64,000 nucleotides of DNA from Dermacentor variabilis (taxonomy: Eukaryota > Arthropoda > Arachnida > Ixodida > Ixodidae): assembly GCF_050947875.1 (NCBI RefSeq), contig NC_134569.1:16159631-16223630 (forward strand), written 5' to 3'. The notes below the pieces were generated by a model. That model did no database searches and was not told where the DNA came from. It worked only from the letters and a program-made list of their open reading frames with translations. The first letter of the stretch is position 1. Each line of letters starts with the position of its first letter. Both the position numbers and the translations under genes were made by a program. This document shows, piece by piece, positions 21,330 to 33,030 of the stretch.

Positions 21330-24300
21330 GGCGGCCATTGAAGTTTATCTGGTGTTTGAAGTCTGCGTTGTGATCACTTTGGTGCTTTGCCACCAACAGA
21401 AGCCTTATTCCTAGCAAGGCACAGCAAAAAAGGCACAAGTTGTTTCTGAAAAATTTATTGTCAATATGTCACACTTTGTATTTACACCTTCCTGTTGACA
21501 GTGCACTGCAAAGAACGAGCTTGGCAGGGGAAAGACAAGTAACAAAAGCTCTCCCTTTTCTTGCCTCTAAGTACAGGTCCGAGGGGTCTGTTCTCGCAGC
21601 AGCAGAACATTATAAACCTAATTTACACCTCTGACAGGACAAAAAATGGCAGGCAAGGAAAGGACACTGCTCAGGGAAGGAGAATGTCAACACACTTGAC
21701 CTATACCCGAGGAATAAAAGCCAAGCTCACTGTGCAAAAAGCAGGAACAAATCTTTTATGCATGCAGCAACAGTTCACCAGGGAAGGAAAGTATCTTTAT
21801 CTATCCGTGCTGCAAATTTAACAGTGAACGGCAAGTTTCTAACTTCAACCATGTAGCTCTACAACCCGCCGATAGGCTGCAAACGAAGCCGCCCACATGT
21901 TCTACATGTCATGCAATTGAAATGTGAAGCAAGCGCAAAAGCCGGCACAAGGTAAATCCTTGGACTTTCTCTGCTTCTTCTGTGCAAGTTTTTTTCTGAC
22001 ACTAAATAATTCTATATTCTGGCCCCTGTTACTCAGAAATCGAAAATAATGTTTGCAGAATAGTGCTCTTTTTATATCTTTATTCTATGCTGTATATGAA
22101 CATTATTGTAGCTTCCCCTCTTTTTTTTAACGTGAAGTAAAAATAGGAGGCTCTCTAGGCTCTAGGTACTCAGAGTGAAGGTACATGTTTGAAGAGGGCA
22201 ATCCTCATCTTGAATACTATGATATATGACAACACTGGACGTGTCTGCATGTGGTCAACGGGTATGAATATGATGAACAAGACGATCTGCCATCAAGGTG
22301 CTGAAGAAATCAGTTTAATGTTGAGGTCTAAATTAATCTTACTTGCACAATTCAACAGTGAAAAACACTTCCAACACAACTTCTTTTTCTGCCATAATTT
22401 TGTTACTGTGGTGAGATGTAAACACTGGTGCATACAATGCAGTAGCGATGCAAAGTTGCAAGCAGCATAGCCTGCAACCATGTAGTGATGACTTTAATCA
22501 CAGCTTTGTTATTTTACATGCTCTACATGGCATATGTATGCCTGTCTCATGTTTAATTTAAATGATGCTTTTGTGCCCACTGCATGGAATTGACTCAGTC
22601 AGGTAACACTAAAGGTATTCAGTAGTTCATATGCTCATTATAGGCTGAAAGTACAAGTGGCATGGGCAAAAGTAAACTAGATCTAAATTTTTAACCTCAA
22701 TAAGGCTCCTGTTGACTCTACCAAGCAGCCAAAAGGTGACACTCTGTAGTTAGCATCTCAATTTGTTTTATTATTTTTACGAATGCCAACGTATTTCAAC
22801 TTAGCTGGTCCCACGAAAGCAATGCAGCAGAAAACATCACCTAAACTTATACATTTGTGATGCAAACTATGCCCCAATTTACCGACGAAAGCCCCGTAAC
22901 TTTGCATCACTACTAAGTAGATCATGAACCAGTGTACTCGCAAGGTAGTCCCCCCTCTCCATGCAGTTGATTCTGCACAGTTCTCCAAAAAAGGAGCACA
23001 AGTGTGCAAGGCAAGAGCAGGCAGAACAAGGACAAAGAAACAAGGCAGGAGAATGCATGGTAACTGTACAACCTTGGATGCTAAAACACTGCAGTCGGGT
23101 CATTTTTTTTTTCACTGCTTGCTCAACTTACAAAAAAATAACTTTTTTTTTTCATTCTGCTTACTCGATGCTGTACAAACAACTAGAGCTTCGTGACCGT
23201 CTTCAACAAGTATGATATGTCATCGCGAAAAGTATGCGCCACGAGACAAGACGAGTCAGCTTGGATTGCTGTTGATGCTTAAACAAGTGCTTTGCGCTGA
23301 GCTAGGCATCAAGGGCACAGACAGGCCACAGCAGCTTGCGAAAGGCAACAAATATCACCCCTTGTACAAGCGGTGTTGTGTGGCCAGTTGGCCACTGTGT
23401 TTTGCTGCAGCTGAGAACTTGCTTTCAGCGTTAAAGAGGGAAAAAAAGGGTAGGGAGAGAAAAAGATCGTGACACTCTAAGCTCCTCATGACTTCGCAGT
23501 CTTGCATCCCATACTTCACACCTGTCCTCTTTAGCCATTATTAAGTACACTTCAGTGAGAGGGTATGCTCATTACTCGGGAGGAGACAACAGAAGGAAAT
23601 AGGAGAGACATTCACGAGTGAAGTGTGGCTAGCGGCATCACAGCGCATAACCTCCCACAATTAAGAAGTTTGCACTTCTAAAGGATAACCCAGCTTGCAT
23701 GTGCTACTAGAACAGAAACAACATAGTCAAGTGGGATGTCTGAGGACACAATGCGCTACTTCAGCTGGAAAGGAAGACTGTTGTACATGACAAAGGGTGG
23801 CTCTCACAAAGGAATCACACACAAGGTTGCCAAGATGTGTCGACATGTCCATGTTCACCGGAAGAGAAGCACACGTGTGCGCTTTGCATGACCATTTCAT
23901 GGTTGATCTTCTGCCTTGAACTTGTTTGGTCTACCTCAGTCACTTCACTGGCACTTTGTTCTCGGCACACAAAAGGTGACGCACGTGCATGCAAGCAGCA
24001 CTTGCACAATTGACACAGCGCATTCACACAGCAATCTTCAGAGTGGCAAGGAAGTACACAGGTGAAGGTATCCAGCCAGGTGGAAATTCTCATTTCTTCT
24101 TTTCTTACAAACTGAAACGAGAACTTTCGCTTTCTTGGCAACCCACTGTTGCAATGATGAATCTAGCAGCTAACACACTGTGCTGGCTGGCCGATGTACA
24201 TAAATAACAGAAACGGGGGCTTCCTTGTCACATGGAGACACTAGACAAGCAGGGGCCGCTGGCAAGGGGGAGAGCTAGACGCCCCATCTAAAGCCAGAGT

Positions 24301-25150
24301 GAGAAGAAACAGGAAAACTCCAGCCTTGCCAGGATGTCAAGGCTTGGCTCATCTCAAGTGTGCACTTCCACATCAATGGAGCTACACTGCCAGCTGTATT
24401 TTCTCACATGTGATCAAAGAGGCTGACAGTGACACTGGCATGTAAAATGTAACTGTCACAATAACAGTCCCTGTGGCATCGCAACGCCCCTTTTAACAGC
24501 CATAAAAGTTTTACAAACAAGGAAAAAAAAAAAACAGGGCATGGTTGAGGACTGCTGTCCTTAATGACAATGGCAACAGAGGCCAGTCTTGCATTTTGCA
24601 GCTTCGTTCCTCCTTTTCATGCTCTGCATCCGAGGGCTCGACTTTTAAGTTGGAACGGTGGAAGGGTTCTCAAACTGCTACCATTCTGCACCAGGTATAA
24701 ACGGGCACCTGCTTCGCCTTAATTTAAACAAAGCAACTTCATTTTCCATATGTTAGTTCACTGGCTGGCTGCTGCTTCCCTGGGTGCACACCAGTTCCGG
24801 ACACATTCGCATCACTCCAAAGGAGACAGAAGGGAGCACTGCAGGCTTGTTGGAATTGGGCACCGGTATTGCCCATGTTGTGCATTCATTCAGGCGGTCA
24901 CCACTGTTGCAGACACCGCTGCTCGTTGGAGGGAAGCAGCAAAACTGCTGTGGCTAGTAGTCACTACAATGCATGGATACGTTTGCCATGGCTACCCTGG
25001 TGTCGAGAAATCATTACGCACTTTCCCTGGAACAACAGAAAATAAAAATGAAGCATCACAAGCCAACATCACATCTGAATTTGCTTTGTTTCATTAACAA
25101 AAGCTATTCGAGAACAGCGAAACTGCATGCACAGATCTTAATGCTGCTTT
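21330..25150. other. Long TE-poor, non-coding stretch; possible 3' UTR-like DNA
   Basis: Nearly 4 kb in which I recognise no transposon, SINE or domain-bearing frame, in contrast to the surroundings. TTTATT at 21,454-21,459 would be AATAAA on the minus strand. The region could be a long 3' untranslated exon or unique intergenic DNA. It may belong to the kinase gene, whose stop is at 33,031, but nothing in the sequence proves that. Confidence 0.35.
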
Positions 25151-25153
25151 ATA

Positions 25154-25730
25154 CAGGGTGTCCCACCTATCATGCACCAAGACGAAAAAATATGTGAATA
25201 CCACGTAGCTGGACATAACAAAGGTAATGTTGTTTGCCGTCGCTTGTAAATATTCAGATGATTTTTTGCTTTCTACCTTATTACATAATTAGTCTTTATT
25301 AATCAACTTGCCAAGTATTGTAATTTGATGACAAGTTTCAATGACAAAATTGTACAGCAACATGAAAAACTCCCAATACAGCCTTCTGTTGCTCAAGATG
25401 TGCTACATAAAAATGTTTTTCCTGAGCACCAAAATAAGTCCGTGAATACACGCAAAATTGTCACGTGACTGGCCGATCAAGGCACTTTGCGTGTATTCGC
25501 TGCCTTCTTTCACGCTCAGAAAGCACTTTTATGTAGCACGTATTGAGCAACAGAAGGCTGTATCGAGAGTTTTTCATGTTGCCTGTACAATTTTGTCATT
25601 GACGCTTTCCATCTAATTATAATATTTGCAAAATTGATTAATTAATTAAGCATAATTATGTTGTTAGGCAGAATGCAAAAAATAAGCTGAATATGTCCAA
25701 GCAATGGCAAACAATATTACCTTGGTCACT
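25154..25730. mobile_element. MITE with long inverted arms, right tip lost
   Basis: Begins CAGGGTGTCCCACCTATCA after a TA dinucleotide. The left arm (CCACGTAGCTGGACATAACA, AAGGTAATGTTGTTTGCCGT) returns inverted on the right (GGCAAACAATATTACCTTGG near 25,707), and the two arms meet around 25,450-25,500. The final ~45 bases expected at the right end are absent. The intact family member is at 60,856-61,461. Confidence 0.85.
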
Positions 25731-25734
25731 TTTG

Positions 25735-26655
25735 GTTGCCTTTGAAGTAAAAAAAAAAATCATGCAGGTTCCATACAGTGTAAAGCAATCAATCGATGCA
25801 AGTGAAGTTCTGATGAGCCAGCAATATAAAATGGCACATGGAATATCAACTAGGAATGTGTTCTGTAATAGTCATCAGCCACAATGGCGCACCTTGCAGA
25901 GAAAAGATAAATTTAATTAATGTGTAATATTCTCGAACATTCAGTTTCGGTGATACTATCAGCTTTACGAGTTTTCGAGTCGAAATAAATGGCCAAAAAT
26001 GGTTTCCAACACTAAGCGAAGCCTGAGACAGTGCCTGAAATGTAGGCACTATAGATCCTTTTCTCCACTTTGCGGCAGCAGTGTCTTCAGGACCCCAGAC
26101 AACTTCCTGTCCTGTATTTTTGACAGTCAAGTAAACCAAGAAAAAAAAGGTATTTTTTCACGTAGTATACTGTAGGCAAATATTCTTGATGTGTTCAGAC
26201 AAAGAATGTGTGCCATGCATAAAGCTCATGTGTTTTTTTTTTTTTTTTTGGTGTTGTACTTGACAATAAAATGCACTAGTCGAACACTCCAACTCTACGG
26301 CAGAGCTGGTGCCAGCTGAAGGGTTCTATAAATTTAGAGGCTATCGTAACTTGTGTTGTTCCAGACGGCTTAACCAGAAGTCTTCTGGGAGCTCTGTTTG
26401 TAAGCATAAAAAGGGTCTATTCCGCTGTTAAGCCACGTGGAACCCTGAGAAAGTGATCAACAGCTTCTACTCAGAGATACAGCTGACGACAACTACTATA
26501 CTACCACCACATCACATCAAATTGCAGAGAAGTAGGCAAAAGAAGCTTCACTTTAAACACAGGGCTAATGCACGGCTCACTGGTTCACTTGCTTCTAGCT
26601 GTACAACTTTCTACATGTTGTTTAGAATGACTGTCACATTGACACTATAGTGAAC
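25735..26655. other. No recognisable gene
   Basis: AT-rich DNA with a T run near 26,231-26,249; no domain-bearing frame or repeat shared with the rest of the window was seen. Confidence 0.4.
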
Positions 26656-26657
26656 AG

Positions 26658-27100
26658 CATTTATTATAAAGGGAAAATGAAACATCCACCCAAACGTAGC
26701 TAAGTGCTACAAAGGAAACCCATACGGGTCCCTGGAAAGAAAAGCTTCGCAGTTGAGGTAAAATCCGTCCTGGTCCAGGACTCGAACCCGGCACCACCGC
26801 CTTTCCAAGGCAGCCGCTCTACCATGTGAGCTAACCAGGCGGCTAGCAGATGGCAGGCGAACTCAAATTTATCCACAACTCAGAAGCAAAGGCAAGAGTT
26901 TGCCGTAATAGTCCTGCGGAAGCCAGTAAAGTGGAGAGGAGTAACTAATAAAGGAAAAATAAGACATCCACACAAACGTAGCATAATAGCACTAGTGCTA
27001 AACATAGCACTTAGCTACGTTTGGGTGCATGTCTCATTTTCCCTTTATTCATTACTCCTCTCCACCTTGTGGGTTTCCGCAGAACTATTACGTCAAGCAT
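26658..27100. mobile_element. tRNA-derived SINE plus a second, inverted SINE tail
   Basis: A minus-strand SINE occupies about 26,658-26,860. Its head folds almost like a tRNA (D stem GCTC/GAGC, T arm CCGGG-TTCGAGT-CCTGG, six of seven acceptor pairs). The tail runs leftwards through AAAGCTTCGCAGTTGAGG and GGAAACCCATACGGGT to an AT end. To its right, GGAGAGGAGTAACTAATAAA (26,933) and its inverse near 27,045-27,065 bound another tail copy, making a palindrome around CACTAGTGCTAAACATAGCA. Functional tRNA is unlikely because the anticodon region has an extra base and the tail is SINE-like. Confidence 0.75.
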
Positions 27101-28125
27101 TTATTATTTTTTTTGGAAAGACAGCACTCAGTGGCATGTGCCATTATCATAAGGTGGAGCAAGTGGACTAGCATGGGGCTAGAGTTGCAAGTGCGATTAT
27201 TGTAAGAGGGGAAAAAAAATCCAAATTTTGAAGGACAAAGTTGGCATCACTCTGCAGCCGGTTCGTAAGCATAGAGTCACCCAAAGCATATGTTGGACTC
27301 TGTTAAGCCACTGTTACAAATGGAAGTGCACCTGGAAACAGAACAATGTATTGGAGTAGTTTAGGAATTGTTCACTTTTGAATTTATGCTGACAGTAGTA
27401 GACAAGCAGAATGGAACAGTGTTGAGGATGTAAAACAAACAAAGAACATGGAACTATCCTACACATGTGAGTTGCACAGTCAGTCATTTGGTTCAGTGTT
27501 GCTCTGGTTATCGCATTATTTATCTTTTTGCATCAAAATGCAGATGCAATTTGTGGAGTGGCAAGTCCGCAGCTGAATTCATTCCGGAATCATTCTGCAG
27601 TTTCCAATACAAGCAACGGAGTGGGAATGGAATGGTGGCACCCGTTGGACAGATGGAATGGGAGCCTGAGATTCCAGAATGGAGTCGGAACGGATGGGTA
27701 CATGTTCATGGAATGTTAAACGTAGCTTTTAATAACGTCTGCTGTCGGGCTAGTTGGTATATGGCTTTTAGAAATGGTTTTAGGTGAAAAAAATAAGACA
27801 CGGACAACAGAATAAAAGACAGGGACAGGCGAACGACAATCAAACTGGTAAATTTGCCATTTAGACCAAGTTAGATTTTACCAATATATTGTGTTTCTAC
27901 TACAGTTCTTTTTCTTCTGTACCTACCTATAGGTCACTACTTTTGCCACAGCAATGATAAATAACGCTGCATTCTGCACATTTTACACTTCTGAAGACAT
28001 GGATACCTTTCTGCGTTACGAGAATGAAGTGCAATTAAAGACAGCAACTTCTAGTTGTGTTTAACGTCATCTAGCTTGTGTAAAAGTCTTCTAGCATTCC
28101 ACACCAATATGTGCATGTCCATATT
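27100..28125. other. No recognisable gene
   Basis: Contains an irregular GGAATGG-rich patch near 27,600-27,720. The overlapping frames there are low-complexity and show no domain. Confidence 0.4.
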
Positions 28126-28126
28126 G

Positions 28127-28262
28127 CAGGACAGGATGGCGCTGTGCATCTAATACATGAAAGCTAACTCGGAGTTGCAGGAGAGGATGGTGCTGTGTGT
28201 CTAATATATGAAAGCTAACTTAACTTGCAATTCCAGGAGAAGATGGTGCTGTGCGTCTAATA
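28127..28262. repeat. Short tandem repeat, about 2.5 units
   Basis: The unit GGATGGCGCTGTGCATCTAA - TACATGAAAGCTAACT recurs three times with variation (starting near 28,133, 28,184 and 28,240; spacing roughly 50-60 bases). Confidence 0.75.
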
Positions 28263-28266
28263 TGTA

Positions 28267-29462
28267 CAGTCATACCCACTTATAGCAAAATTCAAGTGCC
28301 ACAAAAATTCCATTGTTATAACCAATAATAGTTATAACTGGGTTGCACGAAAAAATCGAGATAGGGGGATGGCAGAGCTGATGTGAGAAAACTATAATGG
28401 CGGGGAGGACAATGCCCCTCCCCACTACCTTCCTCCATCCTGCTGCAGCACCGCCGAGGCATCGCTTTGGTGGCCCCAAAAGGGGCCTTTTCAAAATTGC
28501 TAGAAGACTGCCGTGGCAGCCTGCCAGCTTATGAAATCCAGAAGAAACGCTGAGGAGAGATTGCCGCAAGCATCTCGCCATGCACTTCTCACTGGCTTGC
28601 ATGAGGAAAGCCTATGTCGGTCAGCTTTGCATGCTTTACGCGAAGCTTGTCGACATACTTCTCCAAGGCATCCAAGTGCTCCACGAAGTTCAGCGAAAGG
28701 TTCCTCACAAAAACGAAGCCCTAGAGGTACAGAACCATCTGCCGGACCTCCTGTGAGGACAACAGTGAGGCAGCCTGCCCTACTGCAGCATTGCTGCCGC
28801 TGTTTCCGTCGCTATTTGAGGCAAGCACGTTTGCGATGATAGTCTCATCGGTTAGAAGCACTTAGTTTCCAAGCCTACAGCCATGCGCTTTCTTTTCACT
28901 GGCAATGTCGTGCATTGCCGATGGTCAGTGGGCGAATCAGCCATCTTCCGTTTCGGCGGTGAGTCAAGCGAGGCTGAGAAACTGCGTGGCCAGGAATGAC
29001 TTCGACGCAACCAACAAAGACGACCGTGAGCAATCACGCTGTTTGCAAAACTGCGCTGAATAAGGAGCCAGTGAGCAACCTGCGAGAAATCTGCTTGCGG
29101 CGCAGTTGGCGCAGTCCATTCATGTTTCGGAGGGTGGAGCGGCATACAGCTATGGGCGCAGCCCATTCGTGTTCGGAGGGGTGGAAGGGCGACAGAAGAG
29201 AGCGCGCGGAGATGGCTGGAAAATGAGCACGCGGCGTCTGTTGGAACAGCGGCCCATCATGAAGCGGCTTGAATTTCGCGTTTTCTTCTTTTCTTTTCAA
29301 GGATTTAGAACAGCGGCCCATCATGAAGCGGCTTGAATTTCGCGTTTTCTTCTTTTCTTTTCAAGGATTTCGCATTTCACTACCTTTTGGCTCGGACACC
29401 CAACAGCCAGCCTTCATCGTTATAACTGATAATGCAGCATCAGGGCATTGTAGTAAGTGGGT
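28267..29462. mobile_element. Tigger/pogo-like non-autonomous element, right tip lost
   Basis: Starts CAGTCATACCCACTTATAGC after TA. The right side carries the inverse motif (CATCGTTATAACTGATAATG to GTAGTAAGTGGG at 29,449-29,460) but breaks off where a Penelope fragment begins. TIRs built of repeated TTATAAC words after CAGT, with a TA target, are typical of pogo/Tigger elements. No intact transposase is present. The interior includes a 64-bp tandem duplication at 29,244-29,371. Confidence 0.65.
29244..29371. repeat. 64-bp tandem duplication
   Basis: GAACAGCGGCCCATCATGAA followed by GCGGCTTGAATTTCGCG and a TC-rich tail occurs twice in a row, at 29,244 and 29,308, with essentially no differences. 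The near identity implies a recent event. Confidence 0.95.
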
Positions 29463-29905
29463 TATTTCACCACCATTTCGTTTTCCTGGCGTAGTCTACA
29501 AGATACCCTGAGCAGATTGCGGCTACGCATACATCGGTGAATCGGGCAACTTCAGAAAGAGACTGAAGCAGCATCAGAAAGATGTCGAAAAGAAACGTAC
29601 AGTCTCGAATGCCCGTGCCGAGCACACGGATGCAACAGGCCACAAGATTGACTGGGATCGCTCGAGAGTTATCGAGCCAAGAAAGAAACCTGAAATCGCA
29701 GCTGTATCTGGAATCGCTTGAGATACAAAAAACACACCACACACTCAATCGAAATGAGGGAACTCTTCCTCCGTCATATATGCGCTTCTTACATCACGTT
29801 CTGAAGTATACATAAGCTTCCGTGAACTTTCTTTCACCCCATTGTGAACAAGGCTTCCATACGGAAGCCGAAACGTCTCTTAGATTTATTCCTTTTTAGT
29901 ACTTC
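29463..29905 (+). mobile_element. Penelope-like element remnant: GIY-YIG endonuclease and tail
   Basis: The plus strand reads VYKIP, a stop, then DCGYAYIGESGNFRKRLKQH (residues at about 29,499-29,575). This is the GIY-YIG nuclease motif found C-terminal to the reverse transcriptase in Penelope-like elements; a further frame ends in NTPHTLNRNEGTLPPSYMRF (29,730-29,790). After the coding part comes a 7-bp hairpin GGCTTCC-ATAC-GGAAGCC (29,852-29,869) followed by GAAACGTC, the right half of a hammerhead-like core; the CTGATGA box is degenerate. The reverse transcriptase is missing and stops/frameshifts are present. Confidence 0.85.
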
Positions 29906-30379
29906 TTTTGGTTGGTGTCCATAATTTTATTGCTTCATGTTTCATCCCGACCAAAGGGGCTTCCGTCGAACCCTCGACTTCACCACGGAAAATATACAAA
30001 AGCTGACGGTGTAGCAGCCTCTCATTGTTATAACCAATATATTGTTCAAACCGGTATCGTTATGCATCGTCATGTATTCATTAGCAAGTTGAGGTAATTT
30101 TTTATGTTGGAACATTGCAATAGCATTGTCAATGTTAAAAAACTAGACTACTAAGCTGCTGTACTAAAACATTGTGTATTTGGCTCATGTTAACTTGGGA
30201 AATTTAGTCATTCCCACTAGCTGTTCCTGTCAGCCTGTGCGTTATTATATCAGATCAAATGCCCACAAACTCGGAAGGCATTTGACTCTGTACCAGTTGT
30301 CACTTATCACACTTGCTGTCAAGCAATAAGCTCAAAGAGTGGCACTGCAAGAAGAAAAAAAGAAGTTTGGGGGATGCTG

Positions 30380-30930
30380 TAATGATTGGGGTCGGGCATG
30401 AAATAGATGGTAGCTGGCCCATGCCGTCGTCCAACTCATCCACGCTGAGGACGTTGTTGAAGGGAAGGCCTTGTTCTCATTGAGAACGTGAAATATGGGA
30501 TTTATTTACAGCATCTACATGAGAACGTTACAGTTCATCAGTCTAGCATGACTGAAAGAGAATGCACACTCAGCAGCCCTGCCACGGCTGCTTATAAACG
30601 CTCTGTCGTCCCTAAATCTCTAGGTGAGGGAAAACGGCCATTCAATCGTCATCCAATTTGGAGCGTCCAAAGTCATCGTAACAGACCCGCCTTTGAGGGG
30701 GAGGGTTTACATACCTCCCCCTCAAGTGAGAGGGTTCTCGCAGACACGGGTCCTGCCCCGAGCAGGCACCTCTTTATCCCAGAGTTGACTTTGCAGACAG
30801 TGGCCGCCGCATCTGTCCATTGACTGACGACTTCTACGACCCATGAGACAGCGCCACAAAACACCTTCTTCCAGGAGTTCCACCGCTTCAAACAAACCGT
30901 GACGGTGACAGTGAATCCACTAACATTGCT
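30380..30930 (-). mobile_element. LTR-like or promoter-bearing repeat (tentative)
   Basis: On the minus strand a TATAAG box (near 30,594) lies about 90 bases upstream of AATAAA (near 30,503), then AT- and GC-mixed sequence. That spacing resembles the U3/R part of an LTR. The block is followed by the tandem repeats at 30,932. No partner copy or coding region is in the window. Confidence 0.25.
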
Positions 30931-30931
30931 T

Positions 30932-31235
30932 GGTCCGCCGGCTGTGCCTAGACATGGTGGAGCCGACGGGCTGGGGACTGTCGTATTGTCGTCCTTACAA
31001 AGCGAGTCGTCGCAGTGGACATGGTGGCACCGTTCGGTTGGGTCCGCCGGCTGTGCCTAGACATGGTGGAGCCGACGGGCTGGGGACTGTCGTATTGTCG
31101 TCCTTACAAAGCGAGTCGTCGCAGTGGACATGGTGGCACCGTTCGGTTGGGGACTGTCATATTGTCGTCCATACAAAGCGAGTTGCCGCAGTAGACATGG
31201 TGGTGCCGTTCGGTTGGGGACTGCCGCTTCGCCAA
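30932..31235. repeat. Nested tandem repeat, 109-bp and 67-bp units
   Basis: GGTCCGCCGGCTGTGCCTAG begins at 30,932 and 31,041 (period 109). Inside, GGGGACTGTCGTATTG begins at 30,973, 31,082, 31,149 and, altered, at 31,216, so the last steps have period 67. The 67-bp subunit multiplied without the 42-bp remainder. A long plus-strand frame here simply reads through the repeats. Confidence 0.9.
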
Positions 31236-31399
31236 AGATCGCCAGCCTCCGCAGGTCGAACGTAACAACGCTTAAGCTTCACTTTTAAGAGTAGAACACG
31301 ATAACATTCAAAGATACCTCGGTGCTTCTCACTTTTCGCGTCAACCGCAGCTTACGCAAACGTAATGTTTACCAGGCAATGCTGGCGGCAAATTCCATG

Positions 31400-31700
31400 C
31401 ACGAAGGCGAGCTTTCTGGTTGAAACATGGCCTCTTGCGTGGGCTGCGATGTGGCGGAAGCGAGCGCCATCTGGAGCTGTTGCAAGGAACTGGGTGCACC
31501 GCTTTATGGCCTTTTGAGATTTGCCAAAGGTGTTTGTGTTTTGAGTTTCCGCGTAAAAGAATTATGTTTTCTCATATATTAAAATTACAATTTTATGCTA
31601 TCATGTCTGTAGGTTGTGTGTAAGTCGTATTATGGAATTTTTCTGACATATTTTACCTTCACAAATTCAATTGGTTCAGAAACTTCCTTGTACTACATGG
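31400..31700 (+). repeat. Dispersed repeat, copy shared with 57,350-57,620
   Basis: GAGTTTCCGCGTAAAAGAATTA and TTACAATTTTATGCTATCAT - TGTGTAAGTCGTA correspond to GAGTTTTCGCGTGAGAGAAT and TTACAATCCGACGCTATCAT - TGTGTAAGTCGTA at about 57,480-57,565. Same strand, roughly 75-80% similar by eye. Element class unknown. Confidence 0.7.
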
Positions 31701-31805
31701 AGGGCCTGCATGGTTGGTTATACGTGGTCCGAAATTATTTTTACAGAAAGGGAGGTTGATGCCATATTTTCTGTCACCACCGATCCATTAACGCTATAAA
31801 AAAAC

Positions 31806-31824
31806 GAGAGAGAGAGAGAGAGAT
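31806..31824. repeat. Short (GA)n run
   Basis: About nine GA units followed by a G homopolymer of nine near 31,833. Confidence 0.9.
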
Positions 31825-32289
31825 AATACAGGGGGGGGGTGCACCCTCGCTGTCCGCTAACCCGTGGTCCTTGCTGCTGAGAGGCTGGCTTTCCCGTACA
31901 GTTTAGAAATAGGGTGGCTAAATGTGCTTTACAGGCGAAATTTTGCTAGCGGCACGAAAGCATAGCAGAATTCAGCACAATATCACCCCAATATTCTTAG
32001 ATTACACAGAAACAAATGCTAAAAGCCATGTTTGCTCACACACAGCCAGCAATATATTCGATTTGATTCGGATATTCATACTCAACCTAAATATTCAAAC
32101 ATTCCAAACTGGTCCAAAGCATGGCAAATGAATATAAACTTTCCAAAACTGTCTCTATGTCCTTTACACGACACTCATGCCCTTCCTTCTTTGCCTATGC
32201 CTTTCACAATATTACTTTAAATAGGGGTCTTCGAATTCAAATATTTATGTATCCTAATAACATGTGATTTGTCATGATCGAAACACATT

Positions 32290-32760
32290 GATGTCACCTG
32301 TAACAAGGCCCTTAAATGACTAGGTTACTTACATCGTAAGCTGTGTCATGCTCCTCAAGAAACTAAACTTCTTACATATAAAATCCTCATTTGCCCCATC
32401 CTCGAATATGGCTGTTTTCCCCTACTTAGTCTCACTCCTCTTGCAGAGCATCGCAAACTTAAATGCCTAAAATTCCTTCACACTTTAATCAATTCTACTT
32501 GTCTTTTCTCTCTAGATAACTATTTGACTTTTTCCAAACCCTCATGTACGAGGAGTTACCATGCTCTAAATATCTCAACCTTTTTTGCCCGCACTGATTC
32601 CTTTAAACACAGTTTTTTTCCATCAAGAATTGAAGTCTGGAGTTTATTACCGGTTAACATCCGTTCACTACCACTGAAACAATTCACGCAAGCTTGTTTA
32701 TAAATGTTTGTTGTTCATCCCACTGCTGCAATAACCTCATTGAATCTGCAGTATATATAA
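32290..32760 (+). mobile_element. LINE 3' fragment, reverse transcriptase thumb
   Basis: From 32,320 a frame of 127 codons runs to a stop at 32,701 without an ATG. It reads LGYLHRKLCHAPQETKLLTY, ILEYGCFPLL and ARTDSFKHSFFPSRIEVWSL, then LPVNIRSLPLKQF. This is the C-terminal part of a CR1/Jockey-like LINE protein. Homology continues upstream across one stop (DVTCNKALK). After the stop comes an A/T-rich tail with repeated AAATA. It lies just downstream of the kinase stop codon, in sense opposite to the kinase. Confidence 0.85.
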
Positions 32761-33030
32761 ATAAAAATAAATAAATAAAATTTTCAAATACCTGTTTTTC
32801 AAATCAAATATGACATCAAAATTATATTATTTGATAATATTCGAACTTTTCGATAATTCGCACACCTCTAAGAAAATGCTCTTAAGAGAAATATTTGTGA
32901 ATACGAGGCCAGATACATGGCACATCCAGATGACACCAACAATAATATTCATGAAATTACCTAAAAGCACCATTGCAGTCATGCACGGCACCGATTTCAA
33001 TGCTGATATGCAACTTGCTGGATGCCCTAC

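Noticed and set aside
26772..26852. Possible tRNA gene (serine-like anticodon)
   Set aside because: The cloverleaf is close, but there is an extra base before the anticodon stem, an acceptor mismatch and a SINE tail, so it is a SINE head.
28513..28839. 108-codon frame, and its minus-strand counterpart at 28,270-28,602
   Set aside because: Lie inside a Tigger-like non-autonomous element; no transposase motif recognised.
30930..31265. 111-codon frame through tandem repeats
   Set aside because: Arises from the 109/67-bp repeats; composition and lack of homology argue against a protein.
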